NCBI RefSeq assembly: GCF_900105215.1
Contig: NZ_FOIP01000001.1
Location: forward strand, 3,040,501 to 3,104,500
Length of the DNA stretch: 64,000 bases
Reading direction: 5' to 3'
Origin: Lacrimispora sphenoides
GTDB lineage: Bacteria; Bacillota; Clostridia; Lachnospirales; Lachnospiraceae
Under the pieces are notes generated by a model. It was not told the origin of the DNA. It ran no database searches and saw only the letters and a program-made list of their open reading frames with translations. Positions 29,001 through 35,606 of this stretch are shown here, piece by piece. Made by a program: the position numbers and the translations under genes. The stretch's first letter is position 1; each line of letters begins with the position of its first letter.

Positions 29001-29452
29001 CCTTTGATATGCAGCAGATCATCCAGAACGAGGATGAGGTCATTAAGATCCGCTTAAGCAAGATGATCAAGAAGAATTCCGGTGGAGAGGGACAAAACCC
29101 TCTTTACGTGGCCTTACTGGCCAGCTTTGCCCAGGCTTACCGGATCAGCCTGTCTCCAAAGATACAGAGAAATCCCACTCTCCGCCTGGTGGTGCTTGAT
29201 GAAGCGTTTTCCAAAATGGATGCAGAAAAGGTGGCAAGCTGCATTGAGCTGATCAGAGGACTGGGCTTCCAGGCCATTATCAGCGCAACCAATGATAAAA
29301 TCCAGAATTATGTGGAAAACGTGGACAAGACCTTTGTGTTTGCCAATCCCAATAAGAAGTCCATATCCATACAGGAATTTGAGAGAGAAAGCTTTCCGGA
29401 GCTGATGCGGGAGCTCGATGAAGAGGAGGCTTATCCAGACGCTGATTCTTAG
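26069..29452 (+). CDS. jetC: Wadjet-like JetC (SMC/MukB-type ATPase)
   Basis: 1127 aa from ATG 26069 (GGAGAAGGAG 9 nt upstream; TTG 26048 is an earlier alternative). Walker A GHSGSGKST at about residue 36, two long charged coiled-coil arms (about 280-470 and 640-860) around a non-helical hinge (about 480-630), ABC-like signature SGGEGQNP at about 1003 and Walker B LRLVVLDEAFSKMD at about 1040. Head layout as in MukB/MksB/JetC. Expected to form DNA-loop-extruding dimers with JetA and JetB. All ATPase motifs look intact. Confidence 0.87.
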   Translation: MTNQKFEALSRILLNNWHYISRKTLSINQGINFFTGHSGSGKSTVIDAMQILLYANTDGRGFFNKAAADDSDRSLIEYLRGMVNIGENNEFAYLRNQNFSTTIVLELKRTDTGECQCVGIVFDVETTTNEISRKFFWHKGPLWENGYRTGSRTMTIQEVSAYLQTIYPKEDYFATSHNERFRRQLYDVYLGGLDSEKFPLLFKRAIPFRMNIKLEDFVKEYICMEQDIHIEDMQESVMQYGRMRKKIEDTGVEIAYLKEMRETFSALREKEEEIGENTYFFRKMEILDYQARIQALTDKSGLAREDLSRQEEQKAALERQMEDLTLQGNELLRRISSTGYEDLKNQLDSAMELLSHLNKSSVKWAQTGERLKEWVDEEVTSNQTIWDIEEFKKNTINEEKLNRLKKSIADMRKETEETQKEAEGILRDIRKKERQTSEELAQLKAGNKAYPKYLERARSLIQQRLLEETGKAVEVHVLADLLDIRDETWRNAVEGYLGNNKLSLVVAPAYSEAAMAVYEELERSEYFNVAILDTEKVGQNSYEVLKDGLAEEIVVREAYLQPYIDLLLGKVVKCRNLEELRRCRIGVTPDCMLYHTFRLQHMNPDNYTKFAYIGKDSVRRRIRLLEKNLASMEEEKRPQEQVLKECRRILSIEGLSEEVGVYLEWQQDMAAFKEKEKEIRRLEQKLEKLKAQDVEEWVKEREAVLQLCERKREEQRAVDKLIFGINSETERFRRESLQLQEELVLKEQEFEPDEELENKVKEFLGSKETHRYDQLKNKFWGKCREAEEARDQAFQVLVGARGDYARKYPNRNFSLTTKENGEYERLLETMECGNLEEYKQMAAEQAKSAVLHFKDDFMFKIRSAIRDALLRKDELNKIISRLDFGKDKYQFVIGRNKGPDGRYYDMFMDDSLEVNPAYLTDSLDDQMNLFTMEHENQYGEIINDLINIFIPPENATPEQMEEAKRNMDKYADYRTYLSFDMQQIIQNEDEVIKIRLSKMIKKNSGGEGQNPLYVALLASFAQAYRISLSPKIQRNPTLRLVVLDEAFSKMDAEKVASCIELIRGLGFQAIISATNDKIQNYVENVDKTFVFANPNKKSISIQEFERESFPELMRELDEEEAYPDADS

Positions 29453-29642
29453 GATCAATAGAACGTATGCTGTTGTTTATTTATTACGCAGTTGTGGCTG
29501 AAGCCACTTCTGCAAGGCAGGGGACGTTTCAGACAGTTTCTGCTTCGCACGCTGGTCTGAACGTCCCGCCTTTCAATTGTTCTTATCCTCTGTAAATTTA
29601 TAGCCGACATCCCCATTCAACCGCCTGCTTGAAGATCTGTTG
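29453..29642 (+). terminator. Paired stem-loops after jetC
   Basis: Two strong hairpins abut: GCAG-tt-GTGGCT-ga-AGCCAC-tt-CTGC (29488-29513), and a long stem from AAGGC (29514) to GCCTT (29572) whose main arm is GGGACGTT...CAGAC / GTCTG...AACGTCCC. Only T-rich, not poly-T, sequence follows. Probable end of the jet transcript, or remnant of a palindromic mobile unit. This is where jetD would be expected; no coding frame is visible on the plus strand. Confidence 0.55.
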
Positions 29643-29753
29643 CTATTCATTTAACTCATTAAGCCATGCGATAATAACTGTTCCAGATGTTCCGCAGGCT
29701 GTAAGAGCAAGTATAAGTGTTATCCCTGATAATAGATTGATTATTTTTTTCAT
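29643..29753 (-). pseudogene. Very short lipoprotein leader ORF (36 aa), probable truncated gene
   Basis: Minus strand, ATG at 29753 with GGGAG about 9 nt upstream, 25 bp downstream of the aldo/keto reductase stop. It encodes a classical lipoprotein signal with lipobox LTAC (MKKIINLLSGITLILALTAC), then 16 residues and a TAG. The mature part is too short for a known lipoprotein, so it is either the 5' relic of a larger lipoprotein gene or a genuine micro-lipoprotein. Confidence 0.5.
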
Positions 29754-29778
29754 TGCATTTACTCCCTGACTTTCAAGA

Positions 29779-30639
29779 TTATATTCGTCCTTTTCTTTCT
29801 TCAATCATTTTTACGAATCCATCAACTGCTTCCGGTGTTTGGTGGTTAAAAAATAAACTTGTCTTTGTGTCTAATGCTGTGATTTTATTCATATCCCCTT
29901 CTGAAAGCTGAAAATCAAAGATCTCAAGATTTTCCTTTATTCGTTCTGTATGAGTAGACTTTGCCAGAGCAACAATATTCCTCTGCGTAAGCCATCTTAA
30001 AATGACCTGTGCGGCAGATTTATCATATTTATCTGTGATTTCCTTTAATATTGGGTTATTAAACATGTTGTTTTTTCCTTCTCCAAACGGTGCCCATGCT
30101 TCCATCTGGACACCACGTTTCACCATGTTTTCCTGTGCATTGATCTGTTGATGAAGTGGATTTGTTTCAACCTGATTTACCTGCGGTGCAATCTTATTAA
30201 AAGCGACCATATCCGCTAATCTGTCGGGTGAAAAGTTGCTGACACCGATTGCTCTGATTTTTCCTTCCTCATATAAATCCTGCAATGCATGATATGCACC
30301 GTAATAATCACTGTACGGCTGATGAAGCAGCACCAAATCTATATAATCTGCCTTCAATTTTTCCATGGACTTTAATACAGATTGTCTTGTCTTCTCATAA
30401 CCATAATTGTCAATCCATACCTTTGTAGTAATAAATAATTCCTCTCTTACAATCCCGCATTTGCTGATTGCATTTCCAACTTCCTCTTCATTGAAATAAG
30501 ATTGTGCTGTATCAATATGTCTGTATCCTGCATTAATCGCATCGAGTACGCATTTTTCACAATCTTCCTTTGATATCTGAAATACTCCAAAACCTAATTT
30601 TGGCATCTTTACGCCATTACTCAATGTTACATATTCCAT
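29779..30639 (-). CDS. Aldo/keto reductase
   Basis: NAD(P)H-dependent reductase of the AKR superfamily, 286 aa (AKR5-like 2,5-diketo-gluconate/methylglyoxal reductase type). The catalytic tetrad is visible: Asp43 in YRHIDTAQSY, Tyr48, Lys73 in FITTKVW and His106 in LVLLHQPYS; the cofactor-binding end contains ALAKSTHTERIKENLEIFDF. Controlled by a MerR-type promoter (30685-30715); the matching merR gene now lies beyond two IS copies at 34225. Likely detoxifies reactive aldehydes; the substrate is unknown. Confidence 0.92.
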   Translation of the reverse strand: MEYVTLSNGVKMPKLGFGVFQISKEDCEKCVLDAINAGYRHIDTAQSYFNEEEVGNAISKCGIVREELFITTKVWIDNYGYEKTRQSVLKSMEKLKADYIDLVLLHQPYSDYYGAYHALQDLYEEGKIRAIGVSNFSPDRLADMVAFNKIAPQVNQVETNPLHQQINAQENMVKRGVQMEAWAPFGEGKNNMFNNPILKEITDKYDKSAAQVILRWLTQRNIVALAKSTHTERIKENLEIFDFQLSEGDMNKITALDTKTSLFFNHQTPEAVDGFVKMIEERKGRI

Positions 30640-30684
30640 ATTTTAACTCTCCTTGACATTCTGTACTTTTTTAAATATAATCTG

Positions 30685-30715
30685 ATTATAATAGCCGGTA
30701 GTTACTACCGGTCAA
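30685..30715 (-). promoter_or_regulatory. MerR-type promoter/operator of the aldo/keto reductase
   Basis: Minus strand: -35 TTGACC, 19-bp spacer, -10 TATAAT. The spacer is filled by a perfect palindrome CCGGTAGT-t-ACTACCGG (30695-30711). The over-long 19-bp spacer with a central dyad is the hallmark of MerR-family activated promoters. Confidence 0.85.
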
Positions 30716-30721
30716 TACCTA

Positions 30722-30735
30722 TTTTATAATTTTGT
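30722..30735. repeat. 14-bp direct repeat flanking and separating the IS30 copies
   Basis: TTTTATAATTTTGT occurs at 30722-30735, again between the IS copies at 32430-32443, and after the second copy at 34138-34151; bases outside differ. This fits a target-site duplication tripled by tandem insertion. It is longer than the few bp usual for IS30 members. Confidence 0.8.
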
Positions 30736-32429
30736 TGTTAAATGTTAAAGTGAATTCGTGATTCACCTATTAAATTCGTGTTAGAGGATTTTAGTCTTAC
30801 ACGATATATGGTATGGTAAAGATGGTGGATTCCTCCGATAAAGGAGGTCTATTATGCCCAAGAAAAAAGTATATGACCAGAAGCATCTTTCTACCAGTCA
30901 ACGTATCCATATCGAAAAGGGCTTGAATGAGGGACTTTCCTTCGCTGCCATTGCAAGGAAGCTGGATAAACATCCAAGCACCATCACAAAAGAAGTGAAG
31001 AAATACCGCACTTTTCAGCCTTATGACGCTGATCCCCAAAAGCCGTCCCGGTGTGCTCTGTTCAAAGAATGTACCATGCGGTTCCTCTGTGATGAAAAGG
31101 ATTGTGTGAAAATGTGCAAATCCTGTTTTGATGTAAAACTGCAGGTTGTTAAATGTTCTTATCTTTGTCCTGAATACAAAGAACCACAATGTCCTTCCGT
31201 CCGAAAAGCTCCTTATGTCTGCAATAGCTGCCCTAAAAGCAAACGGTGTAATAAGCATAAAGCATTCTATATCGCCCAAAATGCGGATAAGTCATATCAG
31301 GAACTGCTTGTATCCTGCCGTTTAGGCATCAACCAAAATCCTGCCGATATCGCAATGCTGGATGATTTAATTTCACCTTTGTTAAAGCAGGGTCAATCCT
31401 TGGCCCATATCTATGCCTTTCATGGGCATGAGATTCCCTGTAGTCGTAAAACTCTTTACAGTTACATTGAGCAGGGTGTATTTACCGCCAGGAATATAGA
31501 TCTAAGGCGTAAAGTGCGTTATAAATGTAAACCAAGGAAAACAGGTACAAGGATAAGCCTTGCTGCTAAGGAATTTCGTATTGGCAGAACCTATGAAGAT
31601 TTTCAGAAATACATACAGGAAAATCCTATGATTCCGATTGTGGAAATGGACACAGTGGAAGGTGGACGAGATAACAGCAAACAGGCCTTTATGACGATGT
31701 TCTTTCGGAACTGCTCTCTTATGCTGATTTTTGTTTTGGAAGAAAAGACCCAGGATCATGTCATTGGAGTATTTGATCAGTTGACGAAAAAGCTTGGTAT
31801 AGAAACCTTTCGGGAACTGTTTCCGGTTATTCTTACCGACAATGGAACTGAATTCCAGTTCCCTTCCCGTCTGGAGTGTGATAGAAATGGCCAAATCCGC
31901 ACAAAGATTTTTTACTGTAATCCGAACAGTTCCTGGCAGAAAGGCATGATAGAAAAGAATCATGAATATATACGTTATGTGATTCCCAAAGGCGAAAGTC
32001 TGGATCCATACACACAGGCTGATGCCATAAAACTAATGAACCACATCAATAGCGAAGCGAGGGACAGCCTGAACAGTTGCACTCCGTTCAGGCTGTCCCA
32101 GCTTCTTTTGAATAACAAGCTCCATAAACTCCTTAAGCTCAGGGAAATCCCTGCAGATGAGGTCTCACTGAAGCCTTCCTTATTCAAAAAATAAACCTAT
32201 ATACAAGACGGAATCCACTGCCGAATTTAATCCTGCACGAAAAAGGTATGTGGAATTTAGTCTTGCACGCTAAGCCAGATGCCTGTTTACCATGCTTGCA
32301 CTCATGGAAACAGACCTCTATAAATGCATTATAACGCTATTTAAGTAACCCGTAAACTGGTAAAACATGATTTCAGTCCTGCAAAATCAAGGGAGTAGAA
32401 AAATCACGAATTTACCTTCTCACTTAACG
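30736..32429 (+). mobile_element. IS30-family insertion sequence, copy 1
   Basis: About 1694 bp. Terminal inverted repeats 30737-30763 and 32402-32428 match at 22 of 27 positions, sharing AATTCGTGATT at the inner end. One transposase gene. Subterminal direct motifs of the type GAATTTAGTCTTGCACG recur at 30787, 32223, 32253 and (weaker) 32369. The transposase ribosome site GGAGG (30843-30847) can pair with CCTCC (30832-30836). A 14-bp perfect hairpin lies inside the gene (32061-32099). Confidence 0.92.
30854..32194 (+). CDS. IS30-family transposase, copy 1
   Basis: DDE transposase, 446 aa. N-terminal helix-turn-helix (GLSFAAIARKLDKHPSTITKEV), Cys-rich central segment with CxxC-like pairs (residues ~67-135), and the catalytic core with Asp in VEMDTVEGG, Asp in VILTDNGTEF and Glu in QKGMIEKNHEYIR. 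All three catalytic acids are present and the frame is intact, so it may be active. GGAGG precedes the ATG at a spacing of 6, inside a small hairpin. Confidence 0.95.
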   Translation: MPKKKVYDQKHLSTSQRIHIEKGLNEGLSFAAIARKLDKHPSTITKEVKKYRTFQPYDADPQKPSRCALFKECTMRFLCDEKDCVKMCKSCFDVKLQVVKCSYLCPEYKEPQCPSVRKAPYVCNSCPKSKRCNKHKAFYIAQNADKSYQELLVSCRLGINQNPADIAMLDDLISPLLKQGQSLAHIYAFHGHEIPCSRKTLYSYIEQGVFTARNIDLRRKVRYKCKPRKTGTRISLAAKEFRIGRTYEDFQKYIQENPMIPIVEMDTVEGGRDNSKQAFMTMFFRNCSLMLIFVLEEKTQDHVIGVFDQLTKKLGIETFRELFPVILTDNGTEFQFPSRLECDRNGQIRTKIFYCNPNSSWQKGMIEKNHEYIRYVIPKGESLDPYTQADAIKLMNHINSEARDSLNSCTPFRLSQLLLNNKLHKLLKLREIPADEVSLKPSLFKK

Positions 32430-32443
32430 TTTTATAATTTTGT

Positions 32444-34137
32444 TGTTAAATGTTAAAGTGAATTCGTGATTCACCTATTAAATTCGTGTTAGAGGATTTT
32501 AGTCTTACACGATATATGGTATGGTAAAGATGGTGGATTCCTCCGATAAAGGAGGTCTATTATGCCCAAGAAAAAAGTATATGACCAGAAGCATCTTTCT
32601 ACCAGTCAACGTATCCATATCGAAAAGGGCTTGAATGAGGGACTTTCCTTCGCTGCCATTGCAAGGAAGCTGGATAAACATCCAAGCACCATCACAAAAG
32701 AAGTGAAGAAATACCGCACTTTTCAGCCTTATGACGCTGATCCCCAAAAGCCGTCCCGGTGTGCTCTGTTCAAAGAATGTACCATGCGGTTCCTCTGTGA
32801 TGAAAAGGATTGTGTGAAAATGTGCAAATCCTGTTTTGATGTAAAACTGCAGGTTGTTAAATGTTCTTATCTTTGTCCTGAATACAAAGAACCACAATGT
32901 CCTTCCGTCCGAAAAGCTCCTTATGTCTGCAATAGCTGCCCTAAAAGCAAACGGTGTAATAAGCATAAAGCATTCTATATCGCCCAAAATGCGGATAAGT
33001 CATATCAGGAACTGCTTGTATCCTGCCGTTTAGGCATCAACCAAAATCCTGCCGATATCGCAATGCTGGATGATTTAATTTCACCTTTGTTAAAGCAGGG
33101 TCAATCCTTGGCCCATATCTATGCCTTTCATGGGCATGAGATTCCCTGTAGTCGTAAAACTCTTTACAGTTACATTGAGCAGGGTGTATTTACCGCCAGG
33201 AATATAGATCTAAGGCGTAAAGTGCGTTATAAATGTAAACCAAGGAAAACAGGTACAAGGATAAGCCTTGCTGCTAAGGAATTTCGTATTGGCAGAACCT
33301 ATGAAGATTTTCAGAAATACATACAGGAAAATCCTATGATTCCGATTGTGGAAATGGACACAGTGGAAGGTGGACGAGATAACAGCAAACAGGCCTTTAT
33401 GACGATGTTCTTTCGGAACTGCTCTCTTATGCTGATTTTTGTTTTGGAAGAAAAGACCCAGGATCATGTCATTGGAGTATTTGATCAGTTGACGAAAAAG
33501 CTTGGTATAGAAACCTTTCGGGAACTGTTTCCGGTTATTCTTACCGACAATGGAACTGAATTCCAGTTCCCTTCCCGTCTGGAGTGTGATAGAAATGGCC
33601 AAATCCGCACAAAGATTTTTTACTGTAATCCGAACAGTTCCTGGCAGAAAGGCATGATAGAAAAGAATCATGAATATATACGTTATGTGATTCCCAAAGG
33701 CGAAAGTCTGGATCCATACACACAGGCTGATGCCATAAAACTAATGAACCACATCAATAGCGAAGCGAGGGACAGCCTGAACAGTTGCACTCCGTTCAGG
33801 CTGTCCCAGCTTCTTTTGAATAACAAGCTCCATAAACTCCTTAAGCTCAGGGAAATCCCTGCAGATGAGGTCTCACTGAAGCCTTCCTTATTCAAAAAAT
33901 AAACCTATATACAAGACGGAATCCACTGCCGAATTTAATCCTGCACGAAAAAGGTATGTGGAATTTAGTCTTGCACGCTAAGCCAGATGCCTGTTTACCA
34001 TGCTTGCACTCATGGAAACAGACCTCTATAAATGCATTATAACGCTATTTAAGTAACCCGTAAACTGGTAAAACATGATTTCAGTCCTGCAAAATCAAGG
34101 GAGTAGAAAAATCACGAATTTACCTTCTCACTTAACG
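32444..34137 (+). mobile_element. IS30-family insertion sequence, copy 2 (tandem)
   Basis: Same orientation as copy 1, offset by exactly 1708 bp, with apparently identical sequence in both strands' reading frames. Terminal repeats at 32445-32471 and 34110-34136. Only the 14-bp direct repeat separates it from copy 1. Identity indicates very recent duplication or a second insertion at the same site. Confidence 0.92.
32562..33902 (+). CDS. IS30-family transposase, copy 2
   Basis: 446 aa, residue-for-residue the same as the transposase at 30854-32194, with the DDE acids intact and the same ribosome-site hairpin. Downstream lie ~235 bp of IS end and then the merR gene. Confidence 0.95.
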   Translation: MPKKKVYDQKHLSTSQRIHIEKGLNEGLSFAAIARKLDKHPSTITKEVKKYRTFQPYDADPQKPSRCALFKECTMRFLCDEKDCVKMCKSCFDVKLQVVKCSYLCPEYKEPQCPSVRKAPYVCNSCPKSKRCNKHKAFYIAQNADKSYQELLVSCRLGINQNPADIAMLDDLISPLLKQGQSLAHIYAFHGHEIPCSRKTLYSYIEQGVFTARNIDLRRKVRYKCKPRKTGTRISLAAKEFRIGRTYEDFQKYIQENPMIPIVEMDTVEGGRDNSKQAFMTMFFRNCSLMLIFVLEEKTQDHVIGVFDQLTKKLGIETFRELFPVILTDNGTEFQFPSRLECDRNGQIRTKIFYCNPNSSWQKGMIEKNHEYIRYVIPKGESLDPYTQADAIKLMNHINSEARDSLNSCTPFRLSQLLLNNKLHKLLKLREIPADEVSLKPSLFKK

Positions 34138-34224
34138 TTTTATAATTTTGTGGTAAAATGCAAAGGTTAATTCTTGATTGAAAGGGTAATTTTAAAATTT
34201 TAATGTTATTTTTGGAGGTTTTTT

Positions 34225-34629
34225 ATGTATTCAATGAAAGAAGTATGTAAACGAGCAGGCATGACCTATGAAACGTTAAAATATTACTGCAATGAAGGAT
34301 TGATACCCAATGTAAAAAGGGATAAACACAATTACAGAATTTTTGATGATAGAGATATTGCATGGATAAAGAGCTTGTCTTGTTTAAAACAATGCGGTAT
34401 GGGAATTACAGAAATGAAGCAGTATGTTGAGCTTTGCTTAAAGGGCAAATCCTCTATTACAGAAAGGAAAATTATATTAGAGCAAAAAAGAAAAGCATTA
34501 CTGGAAAAACTGCAGGAACTCAACGAATGTATCGAATATATTGACACAAAACAGCAGTTTTATGATGATGTTCTGAATAATAAGATTAAGTATGTAAGCA
34601 ATCTCATTAATGTTGATGAGAGTCAATAA
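34225..34629 (+). CDS. MerR-family transcriptional regulator
   Basis: 134 aa. N-terminal MerR winged helix (YSMKEVCKRAGMTYETLKYYCNEGLIPNVKRDKHNYRIFDDRDI), a linker, and a C-terminal dimerisation coiled coil (KIILEQKRKALLEKLQELNECIEYIDTKQQFYDDVL). No metal-binding Cys cluster, so it is a redox/aldehyde or drug-type MerR rather than a metal sensor. GGAGG upstream. Probably the original divergent partner of the aldo/keto reductase, now 3.5 kb away because of the IS insertions. Confidence 0.9.
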   Translation: MYSMKEVCKRAGMTYETLKYYCNEGLIPNVKRDKHNYRIFDDRDIAWIKSLSCLKQCGMGITEMKQYVELCLKGKSSITERKIILEQKRKALLEKLQELNECIEYIDTKQQFYDDVLNNKIKYVSNLINVDESQ

Positions 34630-34633
34630 AATC

Positions 34634-34696
34634 ATAATGAAAAGAGGTTCTTCCCTAAGCCTTTACAAGGCTTTCGGGAGAACCTCTTTTCATTAT
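34634..34696. terminator. Bidirectional terminator between merR and the YheO-like gene
   Basis: ATAATGAAAAGAGGTTCT (34634-34651) is a perfect 18-bp complement of 34679-34696, with an inner AAGCCTT/AAGGCTT stem and A/T-rich arms that supply U-tracts both ways. Confidence 0.88.
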
Positions 34697-34711
34697 AACA
34701 ATTACGGCAGA

Positions 34712-35353
34712 TTAATGGGTGCTTTCATTTAGATAATTATAAATGCTATATCTGGACAATCCCAAAAAGTCAGCCAGCTTTTCAGCCGCTTTTTTTATCA
34801 GGAAAAATCCCTTGTCGTCTAAGGTGTGGACAACAGACACCTTCTCTTCTTTTGTCAAATTCCCCACGGATTTTCCGGTCATGTTTACGGCATCTTTCAT
34901 CATGATTTCCAGCAGTTCATCAACATTTCCCACAAACAGTTCAGGAGTCTGGGTAAGAGCCTGGGAGCTGGAACAGGTAAAGGTCCGTAAAGTGTTTTCA
35001 CATTTAATCATATCTGTAATATCTAAATTAATGCACAAGCTTCCGTTCACTTTTCCATATTCGTCACGGAAGTACTTGCTGGAAGAACGTAAGATCCGGC
35101 CGGTAGGTGTGGCGTTAACATAGCTGTACTGGTCTTCCGGTGATGTGGATCCCTTTAAAATCTCTAATCCGGCATTGGTGCCTCCATCTCCGACTTTTCT
35201 TCCGGTCACATGTCCATTCCAGATTGCGACGATTGTCTGGTCATATGGCAGGGTAAGGTCATGTAAAACCACTTCACAGTTTTCTCCGAATTGCATCGCA
35301 ATGCATTTAGCAATGTCAGACAACAGGTTCAGGTTATCAGAAACATATCCCAT
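34712..35353 (-). CDS. YheO/DauR-like transcriptional regulator
   Basis: 213 aa. An N-terminal PAS-like YheO domain (GENCEVVLHDLTLPYDQTIVAIWNGHVTGR, GRILRSSSKYFRDEYGKVNGSLCINLDITDM) and a C-terminal helix-turn-helix (IKKAAEKLADFLGLSRYSIYNYLNE). Relatives include DauR, which controls D-arginine use. It is transcribed divergently from the operon with a D-aminoacylase and a DSD1-type enzyme, so it is the obvious regulator of that operon, perhaps sensing a D-amino acid. Confidence 0.85.
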   Translation of the reverse strand: MGYVSDNLNLLSDIAKCIAMQFGENCEVVLHDLTLPYDQTIVAIWNGHVTGRKVGDGGTNAGLEILKGSTSPEDQYSYVNATPTGRILRSSSKYFRDEYGKVNGSLCINLDITDMIKCENTLRTFTCSSSQALTQTPELFVGNVDELLEIMMKDAVNMTGKSVGNLTKEEKVSVVHTLDDKGFFLIKKAAEKLADFLGLSRYSIYNYLNESTH

Positions 35354-35390
35354 AGTAGTATTTTATCCTTTCAACAAAATGTCTATGTAA

Positions 35391-35419
35391 ATTATAAATG
35401 AAATGTGAGATAAAGTCCA
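35391..35419 (-). promoter_or_regulatory. Promoter of the YheO-like regulator
   Basis: Minus strand: TGGACT, 17 bp, TATAAT. Flanked by a separated inverted repeat: ATCCTTTCAACAAA (35365-35378) against TTTGTTGAAAGAT (35434-35446), one extra base in the first arm. Confidence 0.55.
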
Positions 35420-35501
35420 GTAATAATCCAGTATTTGTTGAAAGATAAAATTAACATTATAAGAAACAGACAAAAAAATAAAAAGAATCCCATAATTATT
35501 G

Positions 35502-35569
35502 TTGACAAAATACATGAAATATAGTATATATTGATTATGAGTTAAACAAAATGTTGAAGATCAATCAAC
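35502..35569 (+). promoter_or_regulatory. Promoter and operator-like dyad of the D-amino-acid/glycan operon
   Basis: TTGACA (35502-35507), 17 bp, TATATA (35525-35530). Just downstream is the dyad GTTGA-agatcaa-TCAAC (35553-35569), which repeats the TGTTGAA / TTCAACA motif found twice more in the gap (35365-35378, 35434-35446). These three sites are candidates for binding by the divergent YheO-like regulator. Confidence 0.6.
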
Positions 35570-35606
35570 AAAAAGTTCAAACTATATTTTTAAAAGGAGG
35601 TATTTT

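Noticed and set aside
29453..29778. A hidden or frameshifted jetD after jetC
   Set aside because: The stretch is too short and holds only hairpins and a minus-strand lipoprotein leader; no Toprim or winged-helix-like segment could be read in any frame.
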